A stretch of 6,519 bases of DNA, from contig JAMPYA010000129.1 of NCBI GenBank assembly GCA_023700885.1, positions 1 to 6,519 of the forward strand. Reading direction: 5' to 3'. Within the stretch, counting starts at the first letter, position 1. Each line of letters starts with the position of its first letter. Position numbers and translations under genes: made by a program. This DNA comes from Flavobacteriaceae bacterium. Lineage in GTDB: Bacteria > Bacteroidota > Bacteroidia > Flavobacteriales > Flavobacteriaceae. Shown piece after piece: positions 1-6,267 of the stretch. The notes beneath the pieces were generated by a model. That model was given only the letters and a program-made list of their open reading frames with translations. It had not been told where the DNA came from and ran no database searches.

Positions 1-1028
1 TGTGTAGTTCTATGATCAAATTTGACTGAAATTCCTTTTGACTTTAAATGATTTATAATGTTTGAAGCTTTTTCAGATATCTGCTCTAATTGTTCATCAG
101 TTTTATGAATAGGCACAATTACAACTTGTATAGGAGCTAAATTTGGAGGTAAAACCAGCCCATTATCATCTGAATGAGTCATTATTAAAGCACCTATTAA
201 ACGCGTTGAAACACCCCAAGAAGTTGCCCAAACATGTTCCTGTTTTCCTTCCTTTGATGTAAATTTAACATCAAATGCTTTGGCAAAATTTTGACCTAGA
301 AAATGAGAAGTTCCAGCCTGTAAAGCTTTACCATCTTGCATCAAAGCCTCAATACAATAGGTTTCTAAAGCTCCTGCAAAACGCTCATTTACCGATTTTA
401 CACCTTTTACAATTGGCATGGCCATAAAGTTTTCGGCAAAATCTGCATAAATATTCATCATTAATTCAGCTTCTGTAATTGCTTCTGCTTTTGTTGCATG
501 GGCTGTATGTCCTTCCTGCCATAAAAATTCGGTAGTTCTTAAAAATAAACGTGTGCGCATTTCCCATCTAACAACATTTGCCCACTGATTTATTAAAAGA
601 GGTAAATCTCTATATGATTGAATCCATTTGCGATAGGTATCCCAAATAATAGTTTCAGAGGTTGGACGAACAATCAACTCTTCTTCCAATTTGGCATCTG
701 GATCTACAATAATTCCGCTACCATCTTCAGCATTTTTAAGTCGATAATGGGTTACAACAGCACATTCTTTAGCAAAACCATCAACATGACTAGCTTCTTT
801 ACTGAAATAAGATTTAGGAATAAATAATGGGAAATAAGCATTTTGATGACCAGTTTCCTTAAACATTCTATCCAATTCGGCTTGCATTTTCTCCCAAATT
901 GCATATCCGTATGGTTTTATTACCATACATCCTCTAACACCAGAATTTTCTGCTAAATCAGCATTTACCACTAAATCATTATACCATTTAGAGTAATCTT
1001 CGCTTCGCTTTGTTAATTTATTTCCCAT
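1..1028 (-). CDS. proS: Prolyl-tRNA synthetase, archaeal/eukaryotic-like type (partial, C-terminus outside window)
   Basis: This cytoplasmic class II aminoacyl-tRNA synthetase attaches proline to tRNA-Pro. I translated the minus strand from the ATG at 1026-1028; 342 residues are readable before the window edge, and full-length members of this type are near 490. Visible landmarks in order are HVDGF at 81-85, the RPTSET loop at 121-126, class II motif 2 with RWE at 154-156 and the following TTEFLWQEGHTAH, the TSHFLGQNF segment at 240-248, and motif 3 around WGVSTRLIGAL at 271-281. The anticodon-binding domain begins near residue 299. The missing part should be the rest of that domain and the C-terminal extension. 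About 20 residues between VVTH (91-94) and RPTSET look like an insertion relative to shorter homologues. The absence of an editing (INS) domain between motifs 2 and 3 argues against the E. coli-like ProRS type. It is transcribed divergently from the lipoprotein gene. Confidence 0.97.
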   Translation of the reverse strand, partial: MGNKLTKRSEDYSKWYNDLVVNADLAENSGVRGCMVIKPYGYAIWEKMQAELDRMFKETGHQNAYFPLFIPKSYFSKEASHVDGFAKECAVVTHYRLKNAEDGSGIIVDPDAKLEEELIVRPTSETIIWDTYRKWIQSYRDLPLLINQWANVVRWEMRTRLFLRTTEFLWQEGHTAHATKAEAITEAELMMNIYADFAENFMAMPIVKGVKSVNERFAGALETYCIEALMQDGKALQAGTSHFLGQNFAKAFDVKFTSKEGKQEHVWATSWGVSTRLIGALIMTHSDDNGLVLPPNLAPIQVVIVPIHKTDEQLEQISEKASNIINHLKSKGISVKFDHRTT

Positions 1029-1044
1029 CAGATTGTATTTGGCA

Positions 1045-1052
1045 CAAATATT
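1045..1052 (-). promoter_or_regulatory. Possible -7 element for proS
   Basis: Read on the minus strand this is AATATTTG, seven of eight positions of the Bacteroidota -7 consensus TAnnTTTG, about 16 bases before the proS ATG. It would give a very short leader. No convincing TTG -33 element lies at the expected distance, so this is a weak inference; in such AT-rich DNA a near match can arise by chance. Confidence 0.3.
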
Positions 1053-1089
1053 GTAAATTTAAAATCAATTAATAGTTGACAAAACTAAC

Positions 1090-1097
1090 TATTTTTG
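1090..1097 (+). promoter_or_regulatory. Bacteroidota-type -7 promoter element for the lipoprotein gene
   Basis: TATTTTTG matches the TAnnTTTG consensus of the Bacteroidota primary sigma factor exactly. It sits 30 bases before the ATG at 1128, so transcription would start near 1104 and leave a leader of about 24 A-rich bases. The -33 region is weak: the only TTG nearby (in GTTGAC at about 1075-1080) is too close, at 11 bases instead of roughly 19. The position in a divergent intergenic gap supports a real promoter. Confidence 0.6.
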
Positions 1098-1127
1098 TGA
1101 TGTTCAACAATAAAAAACGTATTGATT

Positions 1128-2438
1128 ATGAAATCTTCTCATCAAACATTAACAAAAACGATTCCAATTATAATTATCCTATTTAGTTTATTTGGATTGA
1201 ATTCTTGTGGTTCATACTACAATGTATCTCAAGAGGATGGCATTTATAATTCTCGTGATTATACCGTTTATCAAGAACAACGAGATACAAGAGCAAGTGA
1301 AAAAGAAATCGTTTATGAACAAGAGGATAATTTTTTTGCAAAAAAACTGGCATCATATGAAAATGTGGAACAAGAGGATGTTTTAACAGATATTGAATCT
1401 TACAATTATAAATCAGAAAATGAGGATGCTCCTTGGGGTTATTCTAATAATATAACAATTACAGTAGTTGATCCCTATTATTATCGAAACTATTGGAATA
1501 GTTATTATTATGATGATTTTTACTACGGCTATTACCCATCTCATTATTATTATTACAGACCTTATTACAATCCGTACAATAACCCATATCATTACTCACA
1601 TTATAATCCTTATTATTATTCACCATATTATGGAAGTGGCTTCTATTTTGGTTATAATTGGAGTTATGGTTCCTATTATTACAACCAATATTACAGACCA
1701 ATTTATTATACAAAATATTATGATTCATACGGAAAACGAGATAGCTACAACACAAGTGGTTATACGCAAAGAAGTGGTTCAACAAATGACAGAACTATAA
1801 TTTCACCATATTCTGGCAGTAGAAGACCTACATTAGGAACTTCAACCCGTAGAACTTCAGATGAAATTAGAAGTGATAAATCTAGAACTAATACTAAATC
1901 TAATAACAATCAAATAAACAACAGAAAATCAGGAAATCAAAATAATGATTCTTATAGACGACCTTCTAATAATACCGACTCTAATTCTGGAGGTAGAAGT
2001 AATTCAACATCAGGAAAAAGAAGAGATAATGTAAGTTATAACTATTATGATGGATATTATCAAAATAGAATTGAAGTTCGTTCGCAATCATATGCTGGCA
2101 CAAGAACCAATGATAATGAATCTAACAACAGAAGAAATGTAATTGTTTATAAAACCTCAAGAAGTAATTCAGCAAATTACGATTCTGCTAAAAATTATTC
2201 AAACCAAAGAAACTCAACTGTAGATTCTAGAAAGACGACGAATGACCAGTCAAACAAAAGGGATTCTTATAATTCAAATAATAATTCTAATACAAATGTT
2301 CAAAATAATTCTCGTAGTGAAGTAAGAGAAACTATTAGAAGCGAAAGTTCATCGTACAATTCGAGTCCAGCGAGAGTAGAAAGCAGTTCCAGTGGCGAAT
2401 CTAATTCAAGTTCAGTTTCTAGAAGACGAGATCATTAA
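1128..2438 (+). CDS. Tyr-rich lipoprotein of unknown function
   Basis: I cannot assign a function. The protein has 436 residues from the ATG at 1128; an in-frame TTG at 1122 would add two residues, but the ATG gives the cleaner signal peptide. A basic N-region is followed by a hydrophobic stretch (about residues 12-24) and a lipobox LNSC with Cys27 as the lipidation site, so it should be membrane-anchored. Residues 28-114 are acidic and contain QED three times. Residues 115-200 are about 44% tyrosine (38 of 86), mixed with Pro, Asn, Ser and His. Residues 201-436 are rich in Ser, Asn, Arg and Thr, look disordered, and end in a basic SRRRDH. No catalytic motif is visible. The acidic residues nearest Cys27 lie too far downstream to be a typical Bacteroidota surface-export signal, so which membrane face it occupies is open. 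The OmpP1/FadL gene follows after 86 bases on the same strand. Confidence 0.85.
   Translation: MKSSHQTLTKTIPIIIILFSLFGLNSCGSYYNVSQEDGIYNSRDYTVYQEQRDTRASEKEIVYEQEDNFFAKKLASYENVEQEDVLTDIESYNYKSENEDAPWGYSNNITITVVDPYYYRNYWNSYYYDDFYYGYYPSHYYYYRPYYNPYNNPYHYSHYNPYYYSPYYGSGFYFGYNWSYGSYYYNQYYRPIYYTKYYDSYGKRDSYNTSGYTQRSGSTNDRTIISPYSGSRRPTLGTSTRRTSDEIRSDKSRTNTKSNNNQINNRKSGNQNNDSYRRPSNNTDSNSGGRSNSTSGKRRDNVSYNYYDGYYQNRIEVRSQSYAGTRTNDNESNNRRNVIVYKTSRSNSANYDSAKNYSNQRNSTVDSRKTTNDQSNKRDSYNSNNNSNTNVQNNSRSEVRETIRSESSSYNSSPARVESSSSGESNSSSVSRRRDH
1470..1727 (+). repeat. Tyrosine-rich low-complexity tract inside the lipoprotein gene
   Basis: This stretch encodes residues 115-200, in which 38 of 86 residues are Tyr, many in runs of two to four and interspersed with Pro, Asn, Ser and His. 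The DNA is dominated by TAT/TAC codons and is therefore a TAT-like low-complexity tract. That also explains the long stop-free frames seen here in other frames and on the other strand. No fixed repeat unit length is apparent; it is compositional rather than a regular tandem repeat. Confidence 0.85.
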
Positions 2439-2457
2439 TAAAATTTAATTCGTTACA

Positions 2458-2479
2458 AGAATTAATTAAAATTAATTCT
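2458..2479. repeat. AT-rich inverted repeat between the lipoprotein and FadL-type genes
   Basis: The arms AGAATTAAT and ATTAATTCT are perfectly complementary (9 bp) around a TAAA loop. It lies 20 bases after the lipoprotein stop and 45 bases before the next ATG. No T-run follows and the stem is almost all A-T, so it is a poor terminator; it could be a weak hairpin or an operator-like palindrome. Chance is a serious alternative in DNA of this composition. Confidence 0.35.
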
Positions 2480-2524
2480 GATTCAAAACATTGGAGTTTT
2501 TATTAACTATAAAAAATTAAACAG

Positions 2525-3865
2525 ATGAAAAAATTACTATTACTTTTAACACTCCTTTTTTCGACCATTATATATTCTCAATCTCTTGGATATAATGATT
2601 TAGGAATTCTTTTTTCTGGCGATGAATACAACGGAACAGCACGTTATAATGCCATGAGTGGCGCTTTTGGTGCCTTAGGTGGAGATTTATCTGCTATAGC
2701 AATTAATCCGGCAGGTGCTGCTGTTTTTCTAAAAAATGAATTTAATTTCTCGTTAAGTAATAGAAATACGTCAATAAGTTCATCTTTTTATAATAATAGA
2801 GAACTCTCTGAAAATGATTATTTTGATTTACCTCAGATGGGAGGAGTTGTCGTTTTTAACAATTACAACCCAAAAGGAAATTGGAAAAATTTAGCTTTAG
2901 GATTTAATTATTCTAAATCCACCGATTTTGAAAATAATTGGATTGCAAGAGGAAATAGTGATTATGCAACTTATATTTTTGATCAAGTTAATACTAATAT
3001 TGAATATCTAAACGTCGATGAACAAGTTTTTGGCAACTTTACAGAAGGAACAAATGATAAATTTACCTTTTCTATTGCCTCTCAATACAGCGATGATTTG
3101 TATGTTGGGTTTTCTATTAACTCTTATAATTTAGATTTTTATCAAAAAGCAGTTTTAGAAGAATACAACAACGACGGAGCTGGAAATACCATAGACGCTT
3201 CACTCATTCAAGAATTATTTACTGTTGGTGATGGTGTTTCTTTTGGGTTTGGTTTTATATCAAAACCAACGGATAATATTCGATTTGGACTATCATACCA
3301 ATCTCCTGTTTGGTATGAATTAGCAGAAGAATTTGTTGAAGAAGATTTAGAATTAAAATACAGCAACACTTCACAAGTTTACACCACGTATTCGGGTGTT
3401 AATCGTTTTGATTACAAATTAAGAACTCCAAGTACTGTTACTGGTAGTTTTGCTTATATTTTTAACAAACAAGGCTTAATCAGTTTAGATTATGTTTATA
3501 AAAATTATAGCGGAATTCGCTTAAGTAGCGATGATTTTAGTTCAGAAAATCAATATTTTAAAGATAATTTAAAAAGTGTAGGTCGTTTAAACTTAGGTGC
3601 TGAATGGCGTTTTGATAACTTGAGCTTAAGAGCAGGTTTACATAATGAAAAAAGTCCATTTGAAGGCGCTACAAATGATGAAAATATAGAAGGGTTTTCT
3701 TTAGGTGCAGGTTATAATTTTGGTGCATTTAAATTTGATGTTTCCTACAGCAAAACGGATCAAACAAAATATTATGATTTTTACCCTCAATACAATCAAA
3801 TAGATGCTGCTAATTTAGCAACAGAAAACGCTAAAGTCACAGCAACATTAACCATCAGGCTTTAA
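2525..3865 (+). CDS. OmpP1/FadL/TodX-family outer-membrane transport protein
   Basis: This is a 446-residue outer-membrane beta-barrel of the FadL family, which in other bacteria moves hydrophobic compounds such as fatty acids or aromatics across the outer membrane. The substrate here cannot be read from sequence. A signal peptide (residues 1-18, Lys-Lys then a Leu-rich core, likely cut before Gln19) is followed by the family N-terminal signature: GTARYNAMSGAFGALGGDLSA from residue 37 and NPAG at 61-64. The rest shows alternating aromatic/hydrophobic strands (for example LALGFNYSKS, FGFGFISKP, LSLRAGLHNE, SLGAGYNFGAF) and ends in a strand finishing TATLTIRL, as expected for Bam-assembled barrels. 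The type IX secretion protein PorV also belongs to this superfamily, but nothing here identifies this gene as PorV. No TAnnTTTG element is visible in the 86 bases upstream, so co-transcription with the lipoprotein gene is plausible. A terminator follows directly. Confidence 0.92.
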   Translation: MKKLLLLLTLLFSTIIYSQSLGYNDLGILFSGDEYNGTARYNAMSGAFGALGGDLSAIAINPAGAAVFLKNEFNFSLSNRNTSISSSFYNNRELSENDYFDLPQMGGVVVFNNYNPKGNWKNLALGFNYSKSTDFENNWIARGNSDYATYIFDQVNTNIEYLNVDEQVFGNFTEGTNDKFTFSIASQYSDDLYVGFSINSYNLDFYQKAVLEEYNNDGAGNTIDASLIQELFTVGDGVSFGFGFISKPTDNIRFGLSYQSPVWYELAEEFVEEDLELKYSNTSQVYTTYSGVNRFDYKLRTPSTVTGSFAYIFNKQGLISLDYVYKNYSGIRLSSDDFSSENQYFKDNLKSVGRLNLGAEWRFDNLSLRAGLHNEKSPFEGATNDENIEGFSLGAGYNFGAFKFDVSYSKTDQTKYYDFYPQYNQIDAANLATENAKVTATLTIRL

Positions 3866-3882
3866 ATATTTTAATAAAATAT

Positions 3883-3910
3883 AAAAACGTCCTTTAAAGG
3901 GACGTTTTTT
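3883..3910 (+). terminator. Rho-independent terminator after the FadL-type gene
   Basis: The arms AAAAACGTCC (3883-3892) and GGACGTTTTT (3900-3909) form a 10-bp stem with a 7-base loop, including a GC-containing core CGTCC/GGACG, and run into a six-T tract. It starts 17 bases after the stop codon at 3863-3865. It separates the envelope genes from the nfu-ubiE-porT unit. Confidence 0.9.
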
Positions 3911-3912
3911 AT

Positions 3913-3920
3913 TACTTTTG
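3913..3920 (+). promoter_or_regulatory. Bacteroidota-type -7 promoter element for the nfu-ubiE-porT unit
   Basis: TACTTTTG is an exact match to TAnnTTTG and is followed by CA. It lies 18 bases before the ATG at 3939, predicting a start near 3927 and an A-rich leader of only about 12 bases. There is no clear TTG at -33; that region falls inside the preceding terminator hairpin. An exact element just after a terminator and before an operon is good positional support. Confidence 0.65.
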
Positions 3921-3938
3921 CATAAAAAATAAAACCAA

Positions 3939-4826
3939 ATGAGTGCTATCAATTTTACAATCGAAAAAACCAACATACCAACTATAATCAAGTTTGTTTC
4001 TAATGCTGTTTTAACGCGCGGTTCGCATGAATTTAATTCAGTAGATGAAGCATCTAGCTCACCTTTAACTCAAAAATTATTCGAGTTTCCATTTGTAAAA
4101 AAAATTCAGATTTCAGCTAATTTTATTGCAATTGAGGGTATCGATAATTTGAACTGGGAACTTGTTCAAGATGATGTTAAAGATTTTATTCAAGACTTTA
4201 TTGCTGATGATCTTAAAACGAGTGAACAACAAGTTATGTATCAAAACAATGTACTAGAAATTTATATGGAAAGCACCCCTAATCCGAATACGATGAAATT
4301 TGCTACCAACCGTTTATTAGCAGTAAATGATGCAACTTTTCTTTCTAAAGTTGAGGCAGAACCTTCATTATTAGCTCAAGAATTATTTAGTTTTGATTTT
4401 GTAAATGAAGTGTTTATTTCAGAAAACTACGTGTCTGTTACTAAAAGTAGCACAAAAGAGTGGGATGAGATACAAACTGAATTAAGAGCATATATCAAAT
4501 CATTTATTGAAAGTGGTAAAGAAATTCTAAAAGAAAATTACAGTAATACAACTTCTTCTGACGTTTATGATTTTGAAGCATTAGATGAAACAAGCAAGCA
4601 AATTGTAGCTATTTTAGATAAATATGTTAAACCTGCTGTGGCTTCTGATGGTGGAAATATTCTATTTCATTCCTATGATAATGAATCAAAAGTAGTAAGT
4701 GTAATTTTACAAGGAGCATGTAATGGTTGTCCATCATCTACGGTTACTTTAAAAAATGGAATTGAACAAATGTTAAAACAAATGATTCCAAATAAAATTG
4801 AAACAGTAAAAGCTATTAACGGATAA
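3939..4826 (+). CDS. Nfu/NifU-type Fe-S cluster carrier with duplicated N-terminal domain
   Basis: This 295-residue protein is of the Nfu family, which carries and delivers Fe-S clusters to apo-proteins in the cytoplasm. The C-terminal NifU-like domain (about 218-293) contains DGGN at 237-240 and the cluster-binding pair Cys261 and Cys264 in GACNGCPSS. Upstream is a canonical Nfu N-terminal domain (about 106-193) starting with ESTPNPNTMKFATNR. Residues 6-92 resemble a second, more diverged copy: EKTNIPTIIKFVSN aligns with ESTPNPNTMKFATN, and QKLFEFPFVKKIQIS aligns with QELFSFDFVNEVFIS. The first copy has lost the TPNPNT motif. It is the first gene after a terminator and promoter, and ubiE follows after 9 bases. 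A likely role is supply of clusters to respiratory or biosynthetic enzymes, but the clients are not shown by the sequence. Confidence 0.93.
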   Translation: MSAINFTIEKTNIPTIIKFVSNAVLTRGSHEFNSVDEASSSPLTQKLFEFPFVKKIQISANFIAIEGIDNLNWELVQDDVKDFIQDFIADDLKTSEQQVMYQNNVLEIYMESTPNPNTMKFATNRLLAVNDATFLSKVEAEPSLLAQELFSFDFVNEVFISENYVSVTKSSTKEWDEIQTELRAYIKSFIESGKEILKENYSNTTSSDVYDFEALDETSKQIVAILDKYVKPAVASDGGNILFHSYDNESKVVSVILQGACNGCPSSTVTLKNGIEQMLKQMIPNKIETVKAING

Positions 4827-4835
4827 TCTTATTTT

Positions 4836-5564
4836 ATGTCTGAAAAAGTAAAGCCGTATAAAAATTCCGATTCAGGAAAAAAAGAGCAAGTAGCTCAAAT
4901 GTTTGATAACATTTCTGGAAACTACGATTTTTTAAATCATTTTTTATCCTTAGGAATTGATATTCAGTGGAGAAAAAAAGTATTAAAAATTGTTGAAAAA
5001 ACAAAACCAGAGTTAATTTTAGATATCGCTACCGGAACGGGTGATTTAGCAATTTTACTTTCAAAAGCGAAACCTAAAAAAATTATTGGGTTAGACTTAT
5101 CCAACGGTATGTTAGAAGTAGGACGTAAAAAAGTTGCTGAAAAAAATCTTTCTCAACTAATAGAAATGGTTCAAGGTGATTCTGAAAATTTACCTTTTGA
5201 AGATAATTATTTTGATGTAATAACCGTTTCTTTTGGAGTTCGTAATTTTGAAAACCTTAAAAAGGGACTTACAGAAATACATAGAGTATTGAAACCTGGA
5301 GGAACTTTTGTAGTTTTAGAATTTTCACAACCCGCAAAATTTCCGATGAAACAACTCTTCGGATTTTATTCAAAATATATTTTACCACTTATAGGGAAAG
5401 TAATTTCAAAAGACAATTCGGCCTATACTTATTTGCCTGAAAGCGTTGCTGCTTTTCCATTTGGCGATGATTTTAATACTATTTTAAGAAATTTAAATTA
5501 TAATAATGTCTCTAACAAAGCGTTAACATTTGGAATAGCTTCAATTTACACAGCCAAAAAATAA
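4836..5564 (+). CDS. ubiE: Demethylmenaquinone methyltransferase (UbiE/MenG)
   Basis: This 242-residue SAM-dependent C-methyltransferase is of the UbiE/MenG family. As flavobacteria generally use menaquinone, the expected reaction is methylation of demethylmenaquinol to menaquinol, the last step of that pathway, on the cytoplasmic side of the inner membrane. Family landmarks are VAQMFDNISGNYDFLNHFLSLGID at 19-42 (the UbiE N-terminal signature), SAM-binding motif I DIATGTGD at 63-70, the acidic residue after strand 2 in GLDLS at 85-89, GDSENLPF at 114-121, FGVRNFEN at 133-140 and RVLKPGG at 150-156. The C-terminus ending GIASIYTAKK is also typical. Length is normal. It begins 9 bases after nfu and ends one base before porT, so the three are probably translated from one mRNA. 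The gene is sometimes called menG; the activity is inferred from the family. Confidence 0.96.
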   Translation: MSEKVKPYKNSDSGKKEQVAQMFDNISGNYDFLNHFLSLGIDIQWRKKVLKIVEKTKPELILDIATGTGDLAILLSKAKPKKIIGLDLSNGMLEVGRKKVAEKNLSQLIEMVQGDSENLPFEDNYFDVITVSFGVRNFENLKKGLTEIHRVLKPGGTFVVLEFSQPAKFPMKQLFGFYSKYILPLIGKVISKDNSAYTYLPESVAAFPFGDDFNTILRNLNYNNVSNKALTFGIASIYTAKK

Positions 5565-5565
5565 A

Positions 5566-6261
5566 ATGAAAATATTACGAAGTATCGTATTTATTTGTTT
5601 CATCCTCGGAAATACTTCTGTCCTTTTTGCACAAAGAGAAGTTATTGAATATCTTCCTAATTTTGATTTACAAACAGTTCATTGGGGATATTATTTAGGA
5701 ATCAATAATAAAGGATATAAAATCTCCTATTTAGAAGCTGATAAAAACATTACTGTAGAAGAAGCAACTGGTTTTAATGTTGGGTTAATTGGAGATTTAC
5801 GTTTACACAATAATATAAATTTAAGACTTGAACCTGGACTTTCAACTAATACTAAAATACTTTATTTCAATAGTTTGCCAGGAAAACAAGACAGTATACG
5901 TGAGGCTGGAGGAACTTATTTACACGTGCCATTAGTTTTAAAATTCAGCACCAATAGATATAATAATATCAGACCCTATATTTTAGGCGGAATTTCTTAT
6001 GATTACAATTTTTCTAGCAATCAGGATAATCCTGATGATAATTCTAGCGGAGAATTTCGACTGAAAAAACATAATTTTATGTATGAAATGGGATTTGGTA
6101 TTGATTTTTATCTGTACTATTTCAAATTTTCACCATCAATTAGAGGCGTTTTTGCTATCAATAATGAATTGAAATATGATGAAAATCCTGATAGTAAATG
6201 GACTGGACCTGTTGATTTTTTTGGAACACGAGGTGTTTTTATCAACTTTACTTTTGAGTAA
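5566..6261 (+). CDS. porT: PorT/SprT-family outer-membrane protein (type IX secretion)
   Basis: This 231-residue protein matches my knowledge of the PorT family, called SprT in gliding flavobacteria, which is required for type IX secretion of surface proteins and for gliding in studied species. A signal peptide covers residues 1-22 (Lys and Arg, hydrophobic core, FAQ cleavage site with Gln23 first). The mature part looks like a small eight-strand-type barrel: LRLEPGLS at 87-94, TYLHVPLVLKF at 117-127, RPYILGGISYDY at 136-147, FMYEMGFGIDFYLYYFKFSPSIRG at 171-194, and a terminal FINFTFE. The central DNPDDNSS segment (154-161) is probably an exposed loop. The start is fixed by a good signal peptide one base after the ubiE stop, implying translational coupling. 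An unspecific barrel of the OMP_b-brl_2 kind is the alternative, but the sequence pattern and the position after ubiE favour PorT. Confidence 0.85.
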   Translation: MKILRSIVFICFILGNTSVLFAQREVIEYLPNFDLQTVHWGYYLGINNKGYKISYLEADKNITVEEATGFNVGLIGDLRLHNNINLRLEPGLSTNTKILYFNSLPGKQDSIREAGGTYLHVPLVLKFSTNRYNNIRPYILGGISYDYNFSSNQDNPDDNSSGEFRLKKHNFMYEMGFGIDFYLYYFKFSPSIRGVFAINNELKYDENPDSKWTGPVDFFGTRGVFINFTFE

Positions 6262-6267
6262 ATTTAC
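6258..6267. other. Palindrome containing both stop codons at a convergent junction
   Basis: GTAAATTTAC is a perfect 10-bp palindrome. Its left half carries the porT stop TAA (6259-6261) and its right half the stop of the minus-strand RNA methyltransferase (6264-6266), leaving a two-base gap between the genes. It is too short and AT-rich to be a terminator by itself, and no other hairpin with a T-run is visible at this junction. Confidence 0.6.

Noticed and set aside
618..827. Plus-strand open frame of 69 codons
   Set aside because: It lies wholly inside proS, which is unmistakable on the minus strand, and its translation has no recognisable features.
1470..1727. CRISPR array or regular tandem repeat
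   Set aside because: The tract has no constant repeat unit or spacer length; it is compositional bias from tyrosine codons.
1459..1785. Minus-strand open frame of 108 codons rich in Asn and His
   Set aside because: It is the antisense reading of the Tyr-rich TAT/TAC tract; low-complexity DNA keeps the other frames free of stops.
1468..1800. Plus-strand frame of 110 codons, almost all Ile/Thr, resembling a membrane protein
   Set aside because: It is the shifted reading of the same TAT repeats (ATT/ATA codons). The lipoprotein frame has a signal peptide, lipobox and promoter, and this one has none.
2458..2479. Terminator after the lipoprotein gene
   Set aside because: The stem is almost entirely A-T and no T-run follows, so termination is unlikely.
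2525..3865. Assignment of the FadL-type barrel as the type IX protein PorV
   Set aside because: PorV belongs to the same superfamily and porT is nearby, but the sequence shows only general family features and a terminator separates the two units.
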